Source of the DNA: 79-D21 sp964521575
GTDB taxonomy: Bacteria > Synergistota > Synergistia > Synergistales > 79-D21
Length of the DNA: 64,000 bases
Assembly: GCA_964521575.1 (NCBI GenBank)
Contig: CAZFSR010000001.1
Span: 62,001-126,000 of the forward strand
Direction of reading: 5' to 3'
A program made the position numbers and the translations under genes. Position 1 is the first letter of the stretch; each line of letters begins with the position of its first letter. This document shows, piece by piece, positions 31,460 through 39,460 of this stretch. The notes under the pieces were generated by a model. It searched no databases and was not told the DNA's origin. It saw only the letters and a program-made list of their open reading frames with translations.

Positions 31460-32587
31460 TTGAACAAGAAGCTTGCATCCCTGGTACTGCTTATCGCGGT
31501 CGCACTTTTTGGGGTTTCCGCGGCATTTGCCGCCGATACGATCCATTTTGCGGTTGTCGGCCCGATGACCGGCGACAGCGCCGGCCAGGGCATCCAGATG
31601 AAGGCCGGGGCCCAGCTGGCGGTCGACGAGATCAACGCCAAGGGCGGCGTCAACGGCAAGAAGCTCTCCTTTGAAGTCGCCGACGACATGGCCACGCCGA
31701 ACCAGGCCGTCATCGTCGCCCAGAAGCTCTCCCTCGACAGGAACATCCTGTTCGTGCTCGGCCACAACAACTCCAGCTGCAGCATCGCGGCCCTTCCGAT
31801 GTGGGAAAAGGCCGGCATCCCCGTCATCTCCCCCAGCAACACGAACCCGACCCTGACCCGTTTGGGCCACAAGAACTATTTCCGCGTCGTCGTCAACGAC
31901 GACATCATGGTCAGCCAGGTCTGCAAGCTGGCCGTGAAGGACCTGAAGGTGAAGAAGCCCGCCCTCGTTTGGGAGAACTCCGACTACGGCAAGGGCATGA
32001 AGGACGTCGCCCTCAAGACCCTCCCGACCCTGGGCGTGTCCCTCGTCGGCGAAGAATCCTACGTTCCTGGCGTTGACCGCGACTACTCCGCCATCGTCAC
32101 GAAGTTCAAGGGGCTGGGCGCCGACGGCGTCCTGTTCCTCGGCGACTACACCGGCGCGGCCCTCCTGGCAAAGCAAGCCGCCAACCTGAGCTACAGGGCG
32201 AAGATCATCGGAGCCAGCAGCATCGCCCACCCGAAGCTCATCGAGATCGGCGGCAAGGCCGTTGAAGGCGTCGTGGCGGTCACTTCCTTCGACCCGAACG
32301 ACACCCGGGCAAAGCAGGCCGCGTTCATCAAGAAGTACGAGTCCATCAACAAGGAGCGTCCCGGCGAATGGGGCGCCCACGCCTACGACATCGTCTACCT
32401 GGTCAAGGCGGCAATCGAGGCGGGCGCCACGGACAGGGCGTCCCTGATCGCGAAGCTGAAGGGCGGCAAGACGTTCGACGGCGTCACGGGGAACATCAAG
32501 TTCGACCAGTACGGCGACGTCCCGGACAAGAAGGCTTTCGTCATCACCGTCAAGAACGGAAACTTCGTCAGCTACTCCACGAAGTAA
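31460..32587 (+). CDS. livK: Branched-chain amino-acid-type ABC transporter substrate-binding protein
   Basis: A 375-residue periplasmic binding protein with a signal peptide ending AAFAAD. It is of the LivK/ligand-binding type I fold: VVGPMTGDSAGQGIQMKAG, VDEINAKGGVNGKK and LGHNNSSCSIAALPMWE near the ligand site. The start is TTG at 31460 with GGGGGAAAGGA in front. The ligand may be an amino acid or a related carboxylate. A strong hairpin just after the stop probably protects the message for higher expression of this subunit. Confidence 0.9.
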   Translation: MNKKLASLVLLIAVALFGVSAAFAADTIHFAVVGPMTGDSAGQGIQMKAGAQLAVDEINAKGGVNGKKLSFEVADDMATPNQAVIVAQKLSLDRNILFVLGHNNSSCSIAALPMWEKAGIPVISPSNTNPTLTRLGHKNYFRVVVNDDIMVSQVCKLAVKDLKVKKPALVWENSDYGKGMKDVALKTLPTLGVSLVGEESYVPGVDRDYSAIVTKFKGLGADGVLFLGDYTGAALLAKQAANLSYRAKIIGASSIAHPKLIEIGGKAVEGVVAVTSFDPNDTRAKQAAFIKKYESINKERPGEWGAHAYDIVYLVKAAIEAGATDRASLIAKLKGGKTFDGVTGNIKFDQYGDVPDKKAFVITVKNGNFVSYSTK

Positions 32588-32613
32588 CTGCACCAATCCC
32601 GATTCATATCCCT

Positions 32614-32644
32614 GGGGAGGCCGGCGCAAGTCGCCGGCCTCCCC
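32614..32644 (+). promoter_or_regulatory. mRNA hairpin between the binding-protein and permease genes
   Basis: GGGGAGGCCGGCG and CGCCGGCCTCCCC form a perfect 13-bp stem around CAAGT, with no T-run. Such hairpins after binding-protein genes stabilise the upstream message or attenuate the downstream genes. Confidence 0.6.
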
Positions 32645-32679
32645 CCGAAGGCGGGGCAAACATGGAAAGCGGAGCCAAT

Positions 32680-33552
32680 ATGTTCCTCCAGCACCTGATC
32701 AACGGCTTGAGCATCGGCAGCATCTACGCGCTGATCGCAATGGGCTACAACATGGTCTACGGGATACTGGAACTCCTGAACTTCGCCCACGGGGACGTGT
32801 ACGCGGTCGGCTGCTTCGCGGCGCTGGGCCTCCTCACCATGGGCGTCCATCCTGCGCTGGCCCTCCTAGCCGGCATCATCGTGGGTTTTGTCATCAACCT
32901 ATTCGTTGAAAAATTCGCCTACCGGCCAGTGCGCTACTCGGGTCGCGTCACGCCTACGATCACGGCCGTCGGCATCGCCTATATCATGCGGAATGCGATC
33001 CTCAAGATCTGGGGGCCGGAAACCTTCGCGTTCGACATCGGGGTCCGCGGGAGCAACCTCCAGTTCGGCGGGATCATCATCGGGACCCTCCAGATCTACA
33101 TCCTGTTCATCGCCGTCGCCTGCATGGTCGGGATCACCCTCTACCTGAAAAAGACCAAGACCGGCCAGGGGATCATCGCCATTTCGCAGAGCATCCCGAC
33201 GGCCGCCCTGATGGGCGTCCCGGTCAACCGGACGATCTCGATCGTCTACGGGATCGGGGGCGCGCTCGGGGTCATCGGCGGGATCCTCTTCTGCATCTAC
33301 TACGACAGCATCTTCATCGGGATCGGGTTCGCCCTCGGCACGATCAAGGCCTGGATGGCCTCCATCATCGGGGGTGTCGGCAGCCTGAAGGGCGCGGTCA
33401 TGGGCGCGATCATGCTCGGCCTGATGGAGAGCATGGTCTCCGGCTATGTTTCGACCCTCTACAAGGACGCGATCGTCTGGCTCTTCCTGATCGCCTTCGT
33501 CCTCATCAAGCCCCAGGGGCTTTTCCCCGCCCAAGTGGCGGAGAAGATCTAG
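32680..33552 (+). CDS. livH: Liv-type ABC transporter permease, LivH
   Basis: A 290-residue membrane permease of the LivHM family with about eight spans. It opens LQHLINGLSIGSIYALIA and contains MVYGILELLNFAHGD, the LivH hallmark, and later IIGGVGSLKGAVMGA. ATG 32680 has GGAG five bases upstream; an ATG at 32662 is a possible longer start. Confidence 0.92.
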   Translation: MFLQHLINGLSIGSIYALIAMGYNMVYGILELLNFAHGDVYAVGCFAALGLLTMGVHPALALLAGIIVGFVINLFVEKFAYRPVRYSGRVTPTITAVGIAYIMRNAILKIWGPETFAFDIGVRGSNLQFGGIIIGTLQIYILFIAVACMVGITLYLKKTKTGQGIIAISQSIPTAALMGVPVNRTISIVYGIGGALGVIGGILFCIYYDSIFIGIGFALGTIKAWMASIIGGVGSLKGAVMGAIMLGLMESMVSGYVSTLYKDAIVWLFLIAFVLIKPQGLFPAQVAEKI

Positions 33553-33567
33553 GGAGGGGGCCGGGAC

Positions 33568-34560
33568 ATGAATTTCCTGAAAGACCGGAAAGCTCTCGCG
33601 ATTGCGGCGATTCTCGCCGCCTGCGTCCTGCCCCTCGCCATCACCGACGAATATGCGATCCGCGTGCTGAACGTCTTCTTCATCTACTCCGTGGTCGCGC
33701 TTTCGATCAACCTGATCGTCGGTTTCTGCGGCCAGCTCGACATGGGCCGGGCGGCCTTCATGGGACTCGGAGCCTACTGGTCCGCGATCCTGGCGGTCAG
33801 GTTCCATGCGCCGTTCCTGGTCGCCTTCCTGACGGCCGGCATTTTCGCGGGGCTCGTCGGGGCGGTCCTCGGCTTTCTGTGCAGGAAGTCTTCGTTCGAC
33901 TACCTGACCCTGATCACGATCGGGTTCAACGTGGTCTGCCAGGTCGTTTTCCTGAACTGGATCCCTGTGACCAACGGAGCGATGGGGATCCCCAAGGTTC
34001 CCGCGCCCCAGCTGCTCGGCTTTTCTTTCGACACGAACCTGAAGTTCTACTACCTGGCGCTCGGATTCCTCGTCGCCTGCTACGTCCTGATCGAAAGGAT
34101 CACCCAGTCGAAGCTTGGACGGGCCTTCGAGGCCATCCGCGACGATGCCATCGCGGCGAGCTATTCCGGGATCAACACCCAGAAGTACAAGGTGCTGAAC
34201 TTCGCCATCGGCTCCGTCTTCACCGGCCTGGCGGGTGCGCTCCTGGTCCACTACACGCAGTACGCCTCCCCCTTCAACTACACCCTCGACGAATCGGTCT
34301 ACCAGCTACAGATGGCGATCCTCGGCGGGCTGGGAAGCCTTCCCGGATCCCTCCTGGGGACCCTGATCCTCGTCGTGGCCCCGGAGGTTTCGAGGAGTTT
34401 CTACGAATACCGCCTGGTGTTCGTCGGGTTCATGATGGTCATCATGATGATCTACTGGCCCAACGGACTGCTCGGCAAGGCCGGCGTCGGGGAGAAGCTG
34501 ATCGGGATCATGCGTTTCCGGAAAAAAGAACCTGAGGAAGCGGGCAGGTGGGTGAAATGA
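33568..34560 (+). CDS. livM: Liv-type ABC transporter permease, LivM
   Basis: A 330-residue membrane permease, the partner of LivH. It contains LSINLIVGFCGQLDMGRAAF, RAFEAIRDDAIAASYSGIN and AILGGLGSLPGSLLG, all typical of LivM. GGGAGGGGG precedes the ATG, and the stop overlaps the livG start (ATGA). Confidence 0.92.
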   Translation: MNFLKDRKALAIAAILAACVLPLAITDEYAIRVLNVFFIYSVVALSINLIVGFCGQLDMGRAAFMGLGAYWSAILAVRFHAPFLVAFLTAGIFAGLVGAVLGFLCRKSSFDYLTLITIGFNVVCQVVFLNWIPVTNGAMGIPKVPAPQLLGFSFDTNLKFYYLALGFLVACYVLIERITQSKLGRAFEAIRDDAIAASYSGINTQKYKVLNFAIGSVFTGLAGALLVHYTQYASPFNYTLDESVYQLQMAILGGLGSLPGSLLGTLILVVAPEVSRSFYEYRLVFVGFMMVIMMIYWPNGLLGKAGVGEKLIGIMRFRKKEPEEAGRWVK

Positions 34561-35324
34561 ACGAACTGGTCAGGACGGAAGACCTGTCGAAACACTTCGG
34601 CGGGGTGAAAGCCCTCGAATCGGTGGAAATGTCGATCCGGGAGTCCGAGATCCTCGGGGTCATCGGCCCGAACGGGGCGGGGAAATCCACCCTCTTCAAC
34701 GTGATCACGGGTTTCTACCAGCCCACGAGGGGAAAGGTTTTCTACAACGGGGTCGAGGTCACCGGGCATACCGTCGACAGCGTGGTCGACAAGGGCCTGG
34801 CCCGCACGTTCCAGAACATCCGCCTGTTCGACCAGATGACGGTTTTGAACAACGTGCTGGTCGGCATGCACCTTCAGATCCACCCGGGAATCATGGAGAC
34901 CCTGTTCCGAGACCCCGGGAAGGGGCGGAAGGAAACCGAGGCCAGGGACAAATGCATGGGGCTTCTCAAGTACTTCGGGCTGGAAAAAGACTCGAAACTC
35001 GTGGCGGGCAACCTGCCCTACGGCAAGAAAAGGAAGCTGGAAATCGCCAGGGCCCTTGCCAGCGACCCGAAGATCCTGCTTCTGGACGAACCGTCGGCGG
35101 GGATGAACCCGAACGAAACGGTCGAGCTGATGGAGCTCATCAGCGGGATCAACGGCAAGGGGTACACGGTCGTCGTCATCGAGCACAACATGAAGCTGAT
35201 CATGGGCATTTCGCACCGTATCGTCGTTCTGAACTTCGGCAAGAAGATCGCCGAGGGCGACCCGGCGGCGATCCAGGCGGACCCCACGGTAATCGAGGCT
35301 TACCTCGGGAAGGAAGAGGACTAG
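34557..35324 (+). CDS. livG: Liv-type ABC transporter ATP-binding protein, LivG
   Basis: A 255-residue ATPase. Walker A is GPNGAGKSTLF, the LivG-specific segment GLARTFQNIRLF follows, and Walker B is ILLLDEPSAGM. The signature loop reads AGNLPYGKKRKLEIA, which departs from LSGGQ as is usual for LivG. ATG 34557 overlaps the livM stop; a GTG nine bases upstream is an alternative. Confidence 0.93.
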   Translation: MNELVRTEDLSKHFGGVKALESVEMSIRESEILGVIGPNGAGKSTLFNVITGFYQPTRGKVFYNGVEVTGHTVDSVVDKGLARTFQNIRLFDQMTVLNNVLVGMHLQIHPGIMETLFRDPGKGRKETEARDKCMGLLKYFGLEKDSKLVAGNLPYGKKRKLEIARALASDPKILLLDEPSAGMNPNETVELMELISGINGKGYTVVVIEHNMKLIMGISHRIVVLNFGKKIAEGDPAAIQADPTVIEAYLGKEED

Positions 35325-35326
35325 CC

Positions 35327-36034
35327 ATGATATTTTCGACAAATGACCTGACGGTCAAGTACGGGCAGATCACGGCGCTCCGGGACCTTTCCATCCACCT
35401 CGAGGCGGGTGAGTTGACCACGCTGCTGGGGGCGAACGGGGCCGGCAAGACGACGCTCCTCAAGACGATCTCGGGGCTGCTGAAACCGACGAAAGGCTGC
35501 ATCACGTACCAGGGCGTCAACATCGAGGGCATGCAGCCCGACCGCATCATCAAGATGGGGATCGCCCACTGCCCGGAAGGCCGGAAGGCCCTGCCGCGGC
35601 AGACGGTCTACGAGAACCTCAGGATGGGGGCTTACATCCGGAACGACTCGGAAGAGGTGGAGAAGGACATCGACCGCTTCTTCGAGATGTTTCCGCGGCT
35701 GCGGGAAAGAAAGGACCAGCTGGCAGGGCACCTGTCGGGCGGCGAGCAGCAGATGCTGGTCATCTGCCGGGCGCTGATGTCCAGGCCGAAGATCCTGCTC
35801 CTGGACGAGCCTTCGATGGGACTGGCTCCGCTGGTGGTCAGGGAAGTGTTCGAGATCATCCGGCAGATCCACGAAGAGGGGACGACGATCCTCCTCGTGG
35901 AGCAGAACGCGAAAATGGCCCTGAAGATCGCGGACAAGGGCTACATCCTGGAAGTCGGGGAAATCGTCGCGGTGGACGATGCCCAGTCCCTGCTCAAGAG
36001 CAAAGCCGTCCAGGAATCCTACCTCGGGGGATGA
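35327..36034 (+). CDS. livF: Liv-type ABC transporter ATP-binding protein, LivF
   Basis: A 235-residue ATPase that pairs with LivG. It has Walker A GANGAGKTTLL, the Liv text HCPEGRKALPRQTVYENL, signature LSGGEQQMLVICRAL, and Walker B ILLLDEPSMGLAP. Last gene of the SDR-Liv operon, starting 2 bases after livG. A terminator follows 18 bases after the stop. Confidence 0.94.
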   Translation: MIFSTNDLTVKYGQITALRDLSIHLEAGELTTLLGANGAGKTTLLKTISGLLKPTKGCITYQGVNIEGMQPDRIIKMGIAHCPEGRKALPRQTVYENLRMGAYIRNDSEEVEKDIDRFFEMFPRLRERKDQLAGHLSGGEQQMLVICRALMSRPKILLLDEPSMGLAPLVVREVFEIIRQIHEEGTTILLVEQNAKMALKIADKGYILEVGEIVAVDDAQSLLKSKAVQESYLGG

Positions 36035-36052
36035 GCCGTTCCCCGGAAAGCG

Positions 36053-36083
36053 AAGGGGCAGCGGTTTCCCGCTGCCCCTTTTG
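36053..36083. terminator. Terminator of the Liv operon
   Basis: AAGGGGCAGCGG and CCGCTGCCCCTT form a perfect 12-bp stem around TTTC, followed by TTG. A and T runs on both sides let it also serve the convergent GntR3 gene. Confidence 0.82.
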
Positions 36084-36120
36084 TCAAGGTCCCCCTGGGC
36101 CGCTTTTCGGGAAAACGGGA

Positions 36121-36846
36121 CTAATGCCCCATCCTTACGGGTTCGACGGCTTTTTCGAGACCGAGGCCCCTGACCGTGTCCTCGAAATGCCCCTTCATTT
36201 CCTTCAGGGCTGCATCCGGGTCCCTCGCCTCGATGGCGTCGATGATGCGGCGGTGCTGCTCGGTAATGTGTTTCACCCATCCCTCGTTCACGTTCATGAG
36301 GGTCATGTGCATCATGTCGTTGTTCAGCTCCATGAGGAACGAGATCCCCTCGTAAATGCGGGAGAGGATCACGTTGTGGGCGGAATCGACAACCAGGGCG
36401 TGAAGGACGTTTTCCCAGCGGGCGCTCGCATGGCGGTCCTCTTCTGTCGCCAGGGGGGTGTTCTCGAAATTGCGGAAGCATTCCCGGAGTTTCCGGATGT
36501 CCTCTTCCGTGCGCCGCTTCGCTGCCCAATCCACGGCCAGCATGTTGATCGCCTGGCGGACTTCCATCAGCTGGGGGGCGAAATCCGCGGGCCACAGGCG
36601 GATCATCTTGAGGTTTCCCACGATTTCGTTGGTCGGCATCTTCTTGACGAAAATGCCTTCGCGCTTCTTCACTTCCAGCAAACCGAGGGTTTCGAGCACG
36701 GCGATAGCCTCGCGCAGCAGGTTTCTCCCGATACCCAGGCTTTCCGCCATGTCCCTTTCCCGCGGGAGCTTGGAACCTTCCGGGTATTGACCGCTGTTGA
36801 TCATGTCGATGATCTGCTTCTCGACGTCGGCTCGCTTCTTTTCCAA
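36121..36846 (-). CDS. GntR family regulator 3 (FadR/FCD type)
   Basis: A 241-residue repressor. The HTH shows KLPRERDMAESLGIGRNLL and VKKREGIFVKK. The FCD domain includes HALVVDSAHNVILSR and HITEQHRRIIDAIEARDP. TTG at 36846 is chosen: AAGGAGG lies nine bases in front, while the longer frame upstream runs through the promoter and operator. It converges on the Liv operon and diverges from proC. The palindrome in its promoter shares its half-site with the SDR-Liv operator, so it probably represses both itself and that operon. Confidence 0.88.
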   Translation of the reverse strand: MEKKRADVEKQIIDMINSGQYPEGSKLPRERDMAESLGIGRNLLREAIAVLETLGLLEVKKREGIFVKKMPTNEIVGNLKMIRLWPADFAPQLMEVRQAINMLAVDWAAKRRTEEDIRKLRECFRNFENTPLATEEDRHASARWENVLHALVVDSAHNVILSRIYEGISFLMELNNDMMHMTLMNVNEGWVKHITEQHRRIIDAIEARDPDAALKEMKGHFEDTVRGLGLEKAVEPVRMGH

Positions 36847-36905
36847 GGGATGCAGCCTCCTTAACGGGGTTTCGGCCAGGTTGGGGGTACGCGTCGGGCC
36901 CCTGG

Positions 36906-36958
36906 TTAGGTAGGACCTAAGGACCCACTCAATCATACCAGAACGAACCACATTCCAA
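36906..36958 (-). promoter_or_regulatory. GntR3 promoter with TTAGGT-N3-ACCTAA operator
   Basis: On the minus strand TTGGAA (36958-36953) precedes an extended -10, TGGTATGAT (TATGAT at 36937-36932). Just after the expected start lies the perfect palindrome TTAGGTAGGACCTAA (36906-36920). The position fits autorepression, and it may also affect the divergent proC. Confidence 0.68.
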
Positions 36959-36971
36959 GGAGGTGTGCAGC

Positions 36972-37796
36972 ATGTCCGTCACGAGGAAAATTTCTTTTAT
37001 CGGCGGCGGGAAGATCGCCGAGATCCTGATCGCCAACATGACGGCCAAGGGCGTTGTCGACCCCTCGCGGATCACGGTGAGCAACCCCGGCAAGGCAAGG
37101 CTTGAAGAACTCCGGAAACGGTTCGGGGTCAACCGGGCAGATTCCAACGGCGACGCGGTGGAAAAGGGGGACGCCGTATTTGTCTGTGTCCGTTCCGAAA
37201 TGGCCCCGGTTGTGGCGGAAGAGCTGGGCGGCATGGACTTCTCCGGGAAAACGGTCGTGACCATCTCAGCCGGGGTCCCCATGAAACTGTACCGGGACAG
37301 GCTGAAGAACGTCTCCGTCGTCCGCGCGATGCCGAACCCTCCCAGCAAGATCGGCTACGGGGCCATCGCGCTTTCCTTCGACGACAAGGTCGACGGAAAG
37401 GCCCGGGAAGACGTCATGGAGATCTTCTCCTCCATGGGAAAATGTTTCGTCCTGCCCGAGGAAAAAATCAACATCCTCACGTCGATAACCTGCCCCGCGC
37501 CGGTTTTCGCCTTCTGCTCGGCGATCATCCAGTCCTCGGTTCTCCTGGGGATCGATCACGCGACGTCCGAAGACCTGGTTTTCCACACGATCCAGGGATG
37601 CCTGAAAGAATGGGAGAAAAATCCGGGCCAGATGAGCAAGCTCCTGGCCGAAACCAGTACTCCCGGAGGAATCTCGGTCCAGCAGCTCTTCAGCCTCGAC
37701 AAGGGGACCTTCAACGGTGTCGTGAAACAAACCTACGTCGACGGCTGGGCCAAATCGAAGGAGTTCGGGGACCGGATCCTGGAGTCGCTCGGCTGA
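36972..37796 (+). CDS. proC: Pyrroline-5-carboxylate reductase
   Basis: A 274-residue NAD(P)H-dependent enzyme that reduces 1-pyrroline-5-carboxylate to proline. The cofactor loop is SFIGGGKIAEILIANM. Further markers are VVRAMPNPPSKIGYG and the C-terminal LLAETSTPGGISVQQL, close to the ProC signature. ATG 36972 follows AAGGAGG by eight bases. It is rather divergent from biosynthetic ProC and sits in a catabolic neighbourhood divergent from GntR3. It might serve hydroxyproline breakdown if glycyl-radical enzyme 2 is HypD-like; that link is inference. Confidence 0.85.
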   Translation: MSVTRKISFIGGGKIAEILIANMTAKGVVDPSRITVSNPGKARLEELRKRFGVNRADSNGDAVEKGDAVFVCVRSEMAPVVAEELGGMDFSGKTVVTISAGVPMKLYRDRLKNVSVVRAMPNPPSKIGYGAIALSFDDKVDGKAREDVMEIFSSMGKCFVLPEEKINILTSITCPAPVFAFCSAIIQSSVLLGIDHATSEDLVFHTIQGCLKEWEKNPGQMSKLLAETSTPGGISVQQLFSLDKGTFNGVVKQTYVDGWAKSKEFGDRILESLG

Positions 37797-37819
37797 CAAA
37801 GCCGCAGAGAAGTGAATAA

Positions 37820-37858
37820 AACCGCTGCGGGGGATTCTTTTCTTCCCCCGTAGCGGTT
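37820..37858. terminator. Terminator between proC and the DUF2087 regulator
   Basis: AACCGCTGCGGGGGA and TCCCCCGTAGCGGTT form a 15-bp stem with one G-U pair. The T-run (TTTTATTC) is on the minus-strand side, so it mainly ends the DUF2087 gene, but it also lies right after proC. Confidence 0.78.
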
Positions 37859-37859
37859 C

Positions 37860-38615
37860 CTACATCTGGACCCAGTAGGCGCTGCCGTCCGGGAGCCGGT
37901 TGACGAAGCCGTAGTCCACGAGGCAGCGGCGCACGACGACGTGGTCTTCCGTTAGGGGCGAGAGAATGGCGTTCAGTTCCCGCTCGCTGTAGCGGACGCC
38001 GGGTTCCAGCATCCCGACGATCTTCCGGAGCAGCGCCACCCGCGCCTTGGCCTTCGTCGGGAAAAGGGCCAGCGTTCCGTCCTCCCTGAAATACTTGCGG
38101 ACCAGCTGCTCCGATTCTTCCTCCGTGAGGGCGAACCGTTCGTCCACCATGCGGGCCTTCGCCCCGAAATCGACCAGCCGGGTGCCGGCCTTCTGCCCCT
38201 TCTCGAGGATCCGGTTCAGGGCCAGGAAAACCCTGGCCTGCCTCACCTTCTCCTTCATCCTGAATCGGTGGTTGCGGACCGTGGAGCGGCTGATCCCGAG
38301 GTCCTTCGCGATCCGGGCGTCGTCGTGCCCCAGGAAGAAGGCCTCCATCAGCCGGGCCTGCGTGTCCGACAACCCCTCCCAGTCCCGCAGGAGGTTCAGC
38401 AGGAAAGCGAACCGGGGACCGTGCTCGCGTTCCGCGTGAAGCCGGGCCGCGGCGTGCGCGTCGAAGAAGCGCCCATCCACGGGAAAAACTTCCCCCTGCG
38501 GAAAAACCCTGCCGCACACCAGGCACACCTGCTCCCCGGTTTCGGGGTTCTCCACCACGCCGGCCGCCAATTCCTCCACGGTTGCCTTTTCAAAGGCCTC
38601 CATAGCCATATTCAT
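37860..38615 (-). CDS. DUF2087 transcriptional regulator with zinc-finger-like and LuxR-type HTH regions
   Basis: A 251-residue regulator. The N-terminal part has a Cys2His2-like set (CLVCGRVF, then H in FFDAHAAARLHAEREH). A LuxR/sigma-70-type HTH follows at about 95-150 (LMEAFFLGHDDARIAKDLG, SRSTVRNH). The C-terminal DUF2087 domain (PF09860, about 175-250) shows YFREDGTLALFPTKAKAR and AILSPLTEDHVVVRRCLVD. The function of DUF2087 is unknown. AAGGAGG precedes the ATG at 38615. It is divergent from the acyl-ACP thioesterase gene, with a perfect inverted repeat between them. Confidence 0.82.
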   Translation of the reverse strand: MNMAMEAFEKATVEELAAGVVENPETGEQVCLVCGRVFPQGEVFPVDGRFFDAHAAARLHAEREHGPRFAFLLNLLRDWEGLSDTQARLMEAFFLGHDDARIAKDLGISRSTVRNHRFRMKEKVRQARVFLALNRILEKGQKAGTRLVDFGAKARMVDERFALTEEESEQLVRKYFREDGTLALFPTKAKARVALLRKIVGMLEPGVRYSERELNAILSPLTEDHVVVRRCLVDYGFVNRLPDGSAYWVQM

Positions 38616-38629
38616 AGACTTTTCCTCCT

Positions 38630-38668
38630 TATGTTTGTTTATGAACAAACATATAGGCCTGTTTGTCT
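38630..38668. promoter_or_regulatory. GTTTGT inverted-repeat operator between DUF2087 regulator and thioesterase
   Basis: TATGTTTGTT-N4-AACAAACATA (38630-38653) is a perfect 10-bp inverted repeat. A third GTTTGT half-site follows at about 38661-38666. They occupy most of the short divergent gap and overlap where both promoters must be. Confidence 0.68.
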
Positions 38669-38689
38669 ATTTTGTCAAGGAGGTGTATG

Positions 38690-39460
38690 ATGAGGACCGA
38701 ATTTCGGCCTTGCCGGGAGGGACTTCCCATGCATCTCAAGAACCTGAAGATCGATTCCGCCGACTGCGGCGACCGGGAGGAGATGTCACTCGTCACGCTT
38801 CTCGACCGCTTCCAGGACGCGGCCAACGAAGCGGCCTCCAAGCTCGGGGCTTCGGTCCCGCAGATCCTGCCGCTCGGTTTCACGTGGATGCTGGTGAAAT
38901 ACCGCCTGCGGGCCGAAAGGCTGCCCCGTCCAGGGGAAACGCTTTCCCTGAGGACCTGGCATTTCCCCCACGGCCGGCTTTACTCGCTGAGGGCTTTCGA
39001 GCTTTTTTCGGGGGCTTCGCGAATCGTGAGGGCCGAAACCTGCTGGGTCCTCGTCGACCTGGAGCGGCGCAAGCCTTTCCAGATCCAGAAGGGGCTGCCG
39101 AACCTCCACGAGGAGGAAAATCCCGCCATCCCCTTCGAGTTCGGGAAGGTCGAGCCGATCGCGGAAGGCCCCTGGCACCGGAACCTGCAGGTGGAGGACC
39201 GCGACATCGACGACAACGGGCACGTGAACCACGTCCGGTACCTGGACTGGGCGGTGGCGACGATCCCGGCCGAATGGCAGCGGGATAGGGCTTTCAGGGG
39301 GTTCGACGCGGAATACCACGCGGAGGGGCTGCCGGGGGACCTCCTGGAAACGGCCTGCAAGCCGGAGGGCATGACGTCAGCCGGGTTGACCTGCCTTCAC
39401 GGGATCCACCGCCCGGCGGACAAGGCGGAGCTTTTCAGGATGAGGACGATGTGGGCTTGA
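38690..39460 (+). CDS. Acyl-ACP thioesterase-like protein
   Basis: A 256-residue double-hotdog protein of the acyl-ACP thioesterase family (PF01643), which releases fatty acids from acyl carrier protein. The first hotdog has LVTLLDRFQDAANEAASKLG and WMLVKYRLRAERLPRPGE; the second has DIDDNGHVNHVRYLDW, which carries the Asn and His of the family. ATG 38690 follows AAGGAGG; the ATG 3 bases upstream is also possible. The 3' end overlaps the convergent asparagine-synthetase-like gene by 26 bases. Expression is probably controlled by the divergent DUF2087 regulator. Confidence 0.85.
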   Translation: MRTEFRPCREGLPMHLKNLKIDSADCGDREEMSLVTLLDRFQDAANEAASKLGASVPQILPLGFTWMLVKYRLRAERLPRPGETLSLRTWHFPHGRLYSLRAFELFSGASRIVRAETCWVLVDLERRKPFQIQKGLPNLHEEENPAIPFEFGKVEPIAEGPWHRNLQVEDRDIDDNGHVNHVRYLDWAVATIPAEWQRDRAFRGFDAEYHAEGLPGDLLETACKPEGMTSAGLTCLHGIHRPADKAELFRMRTMWA

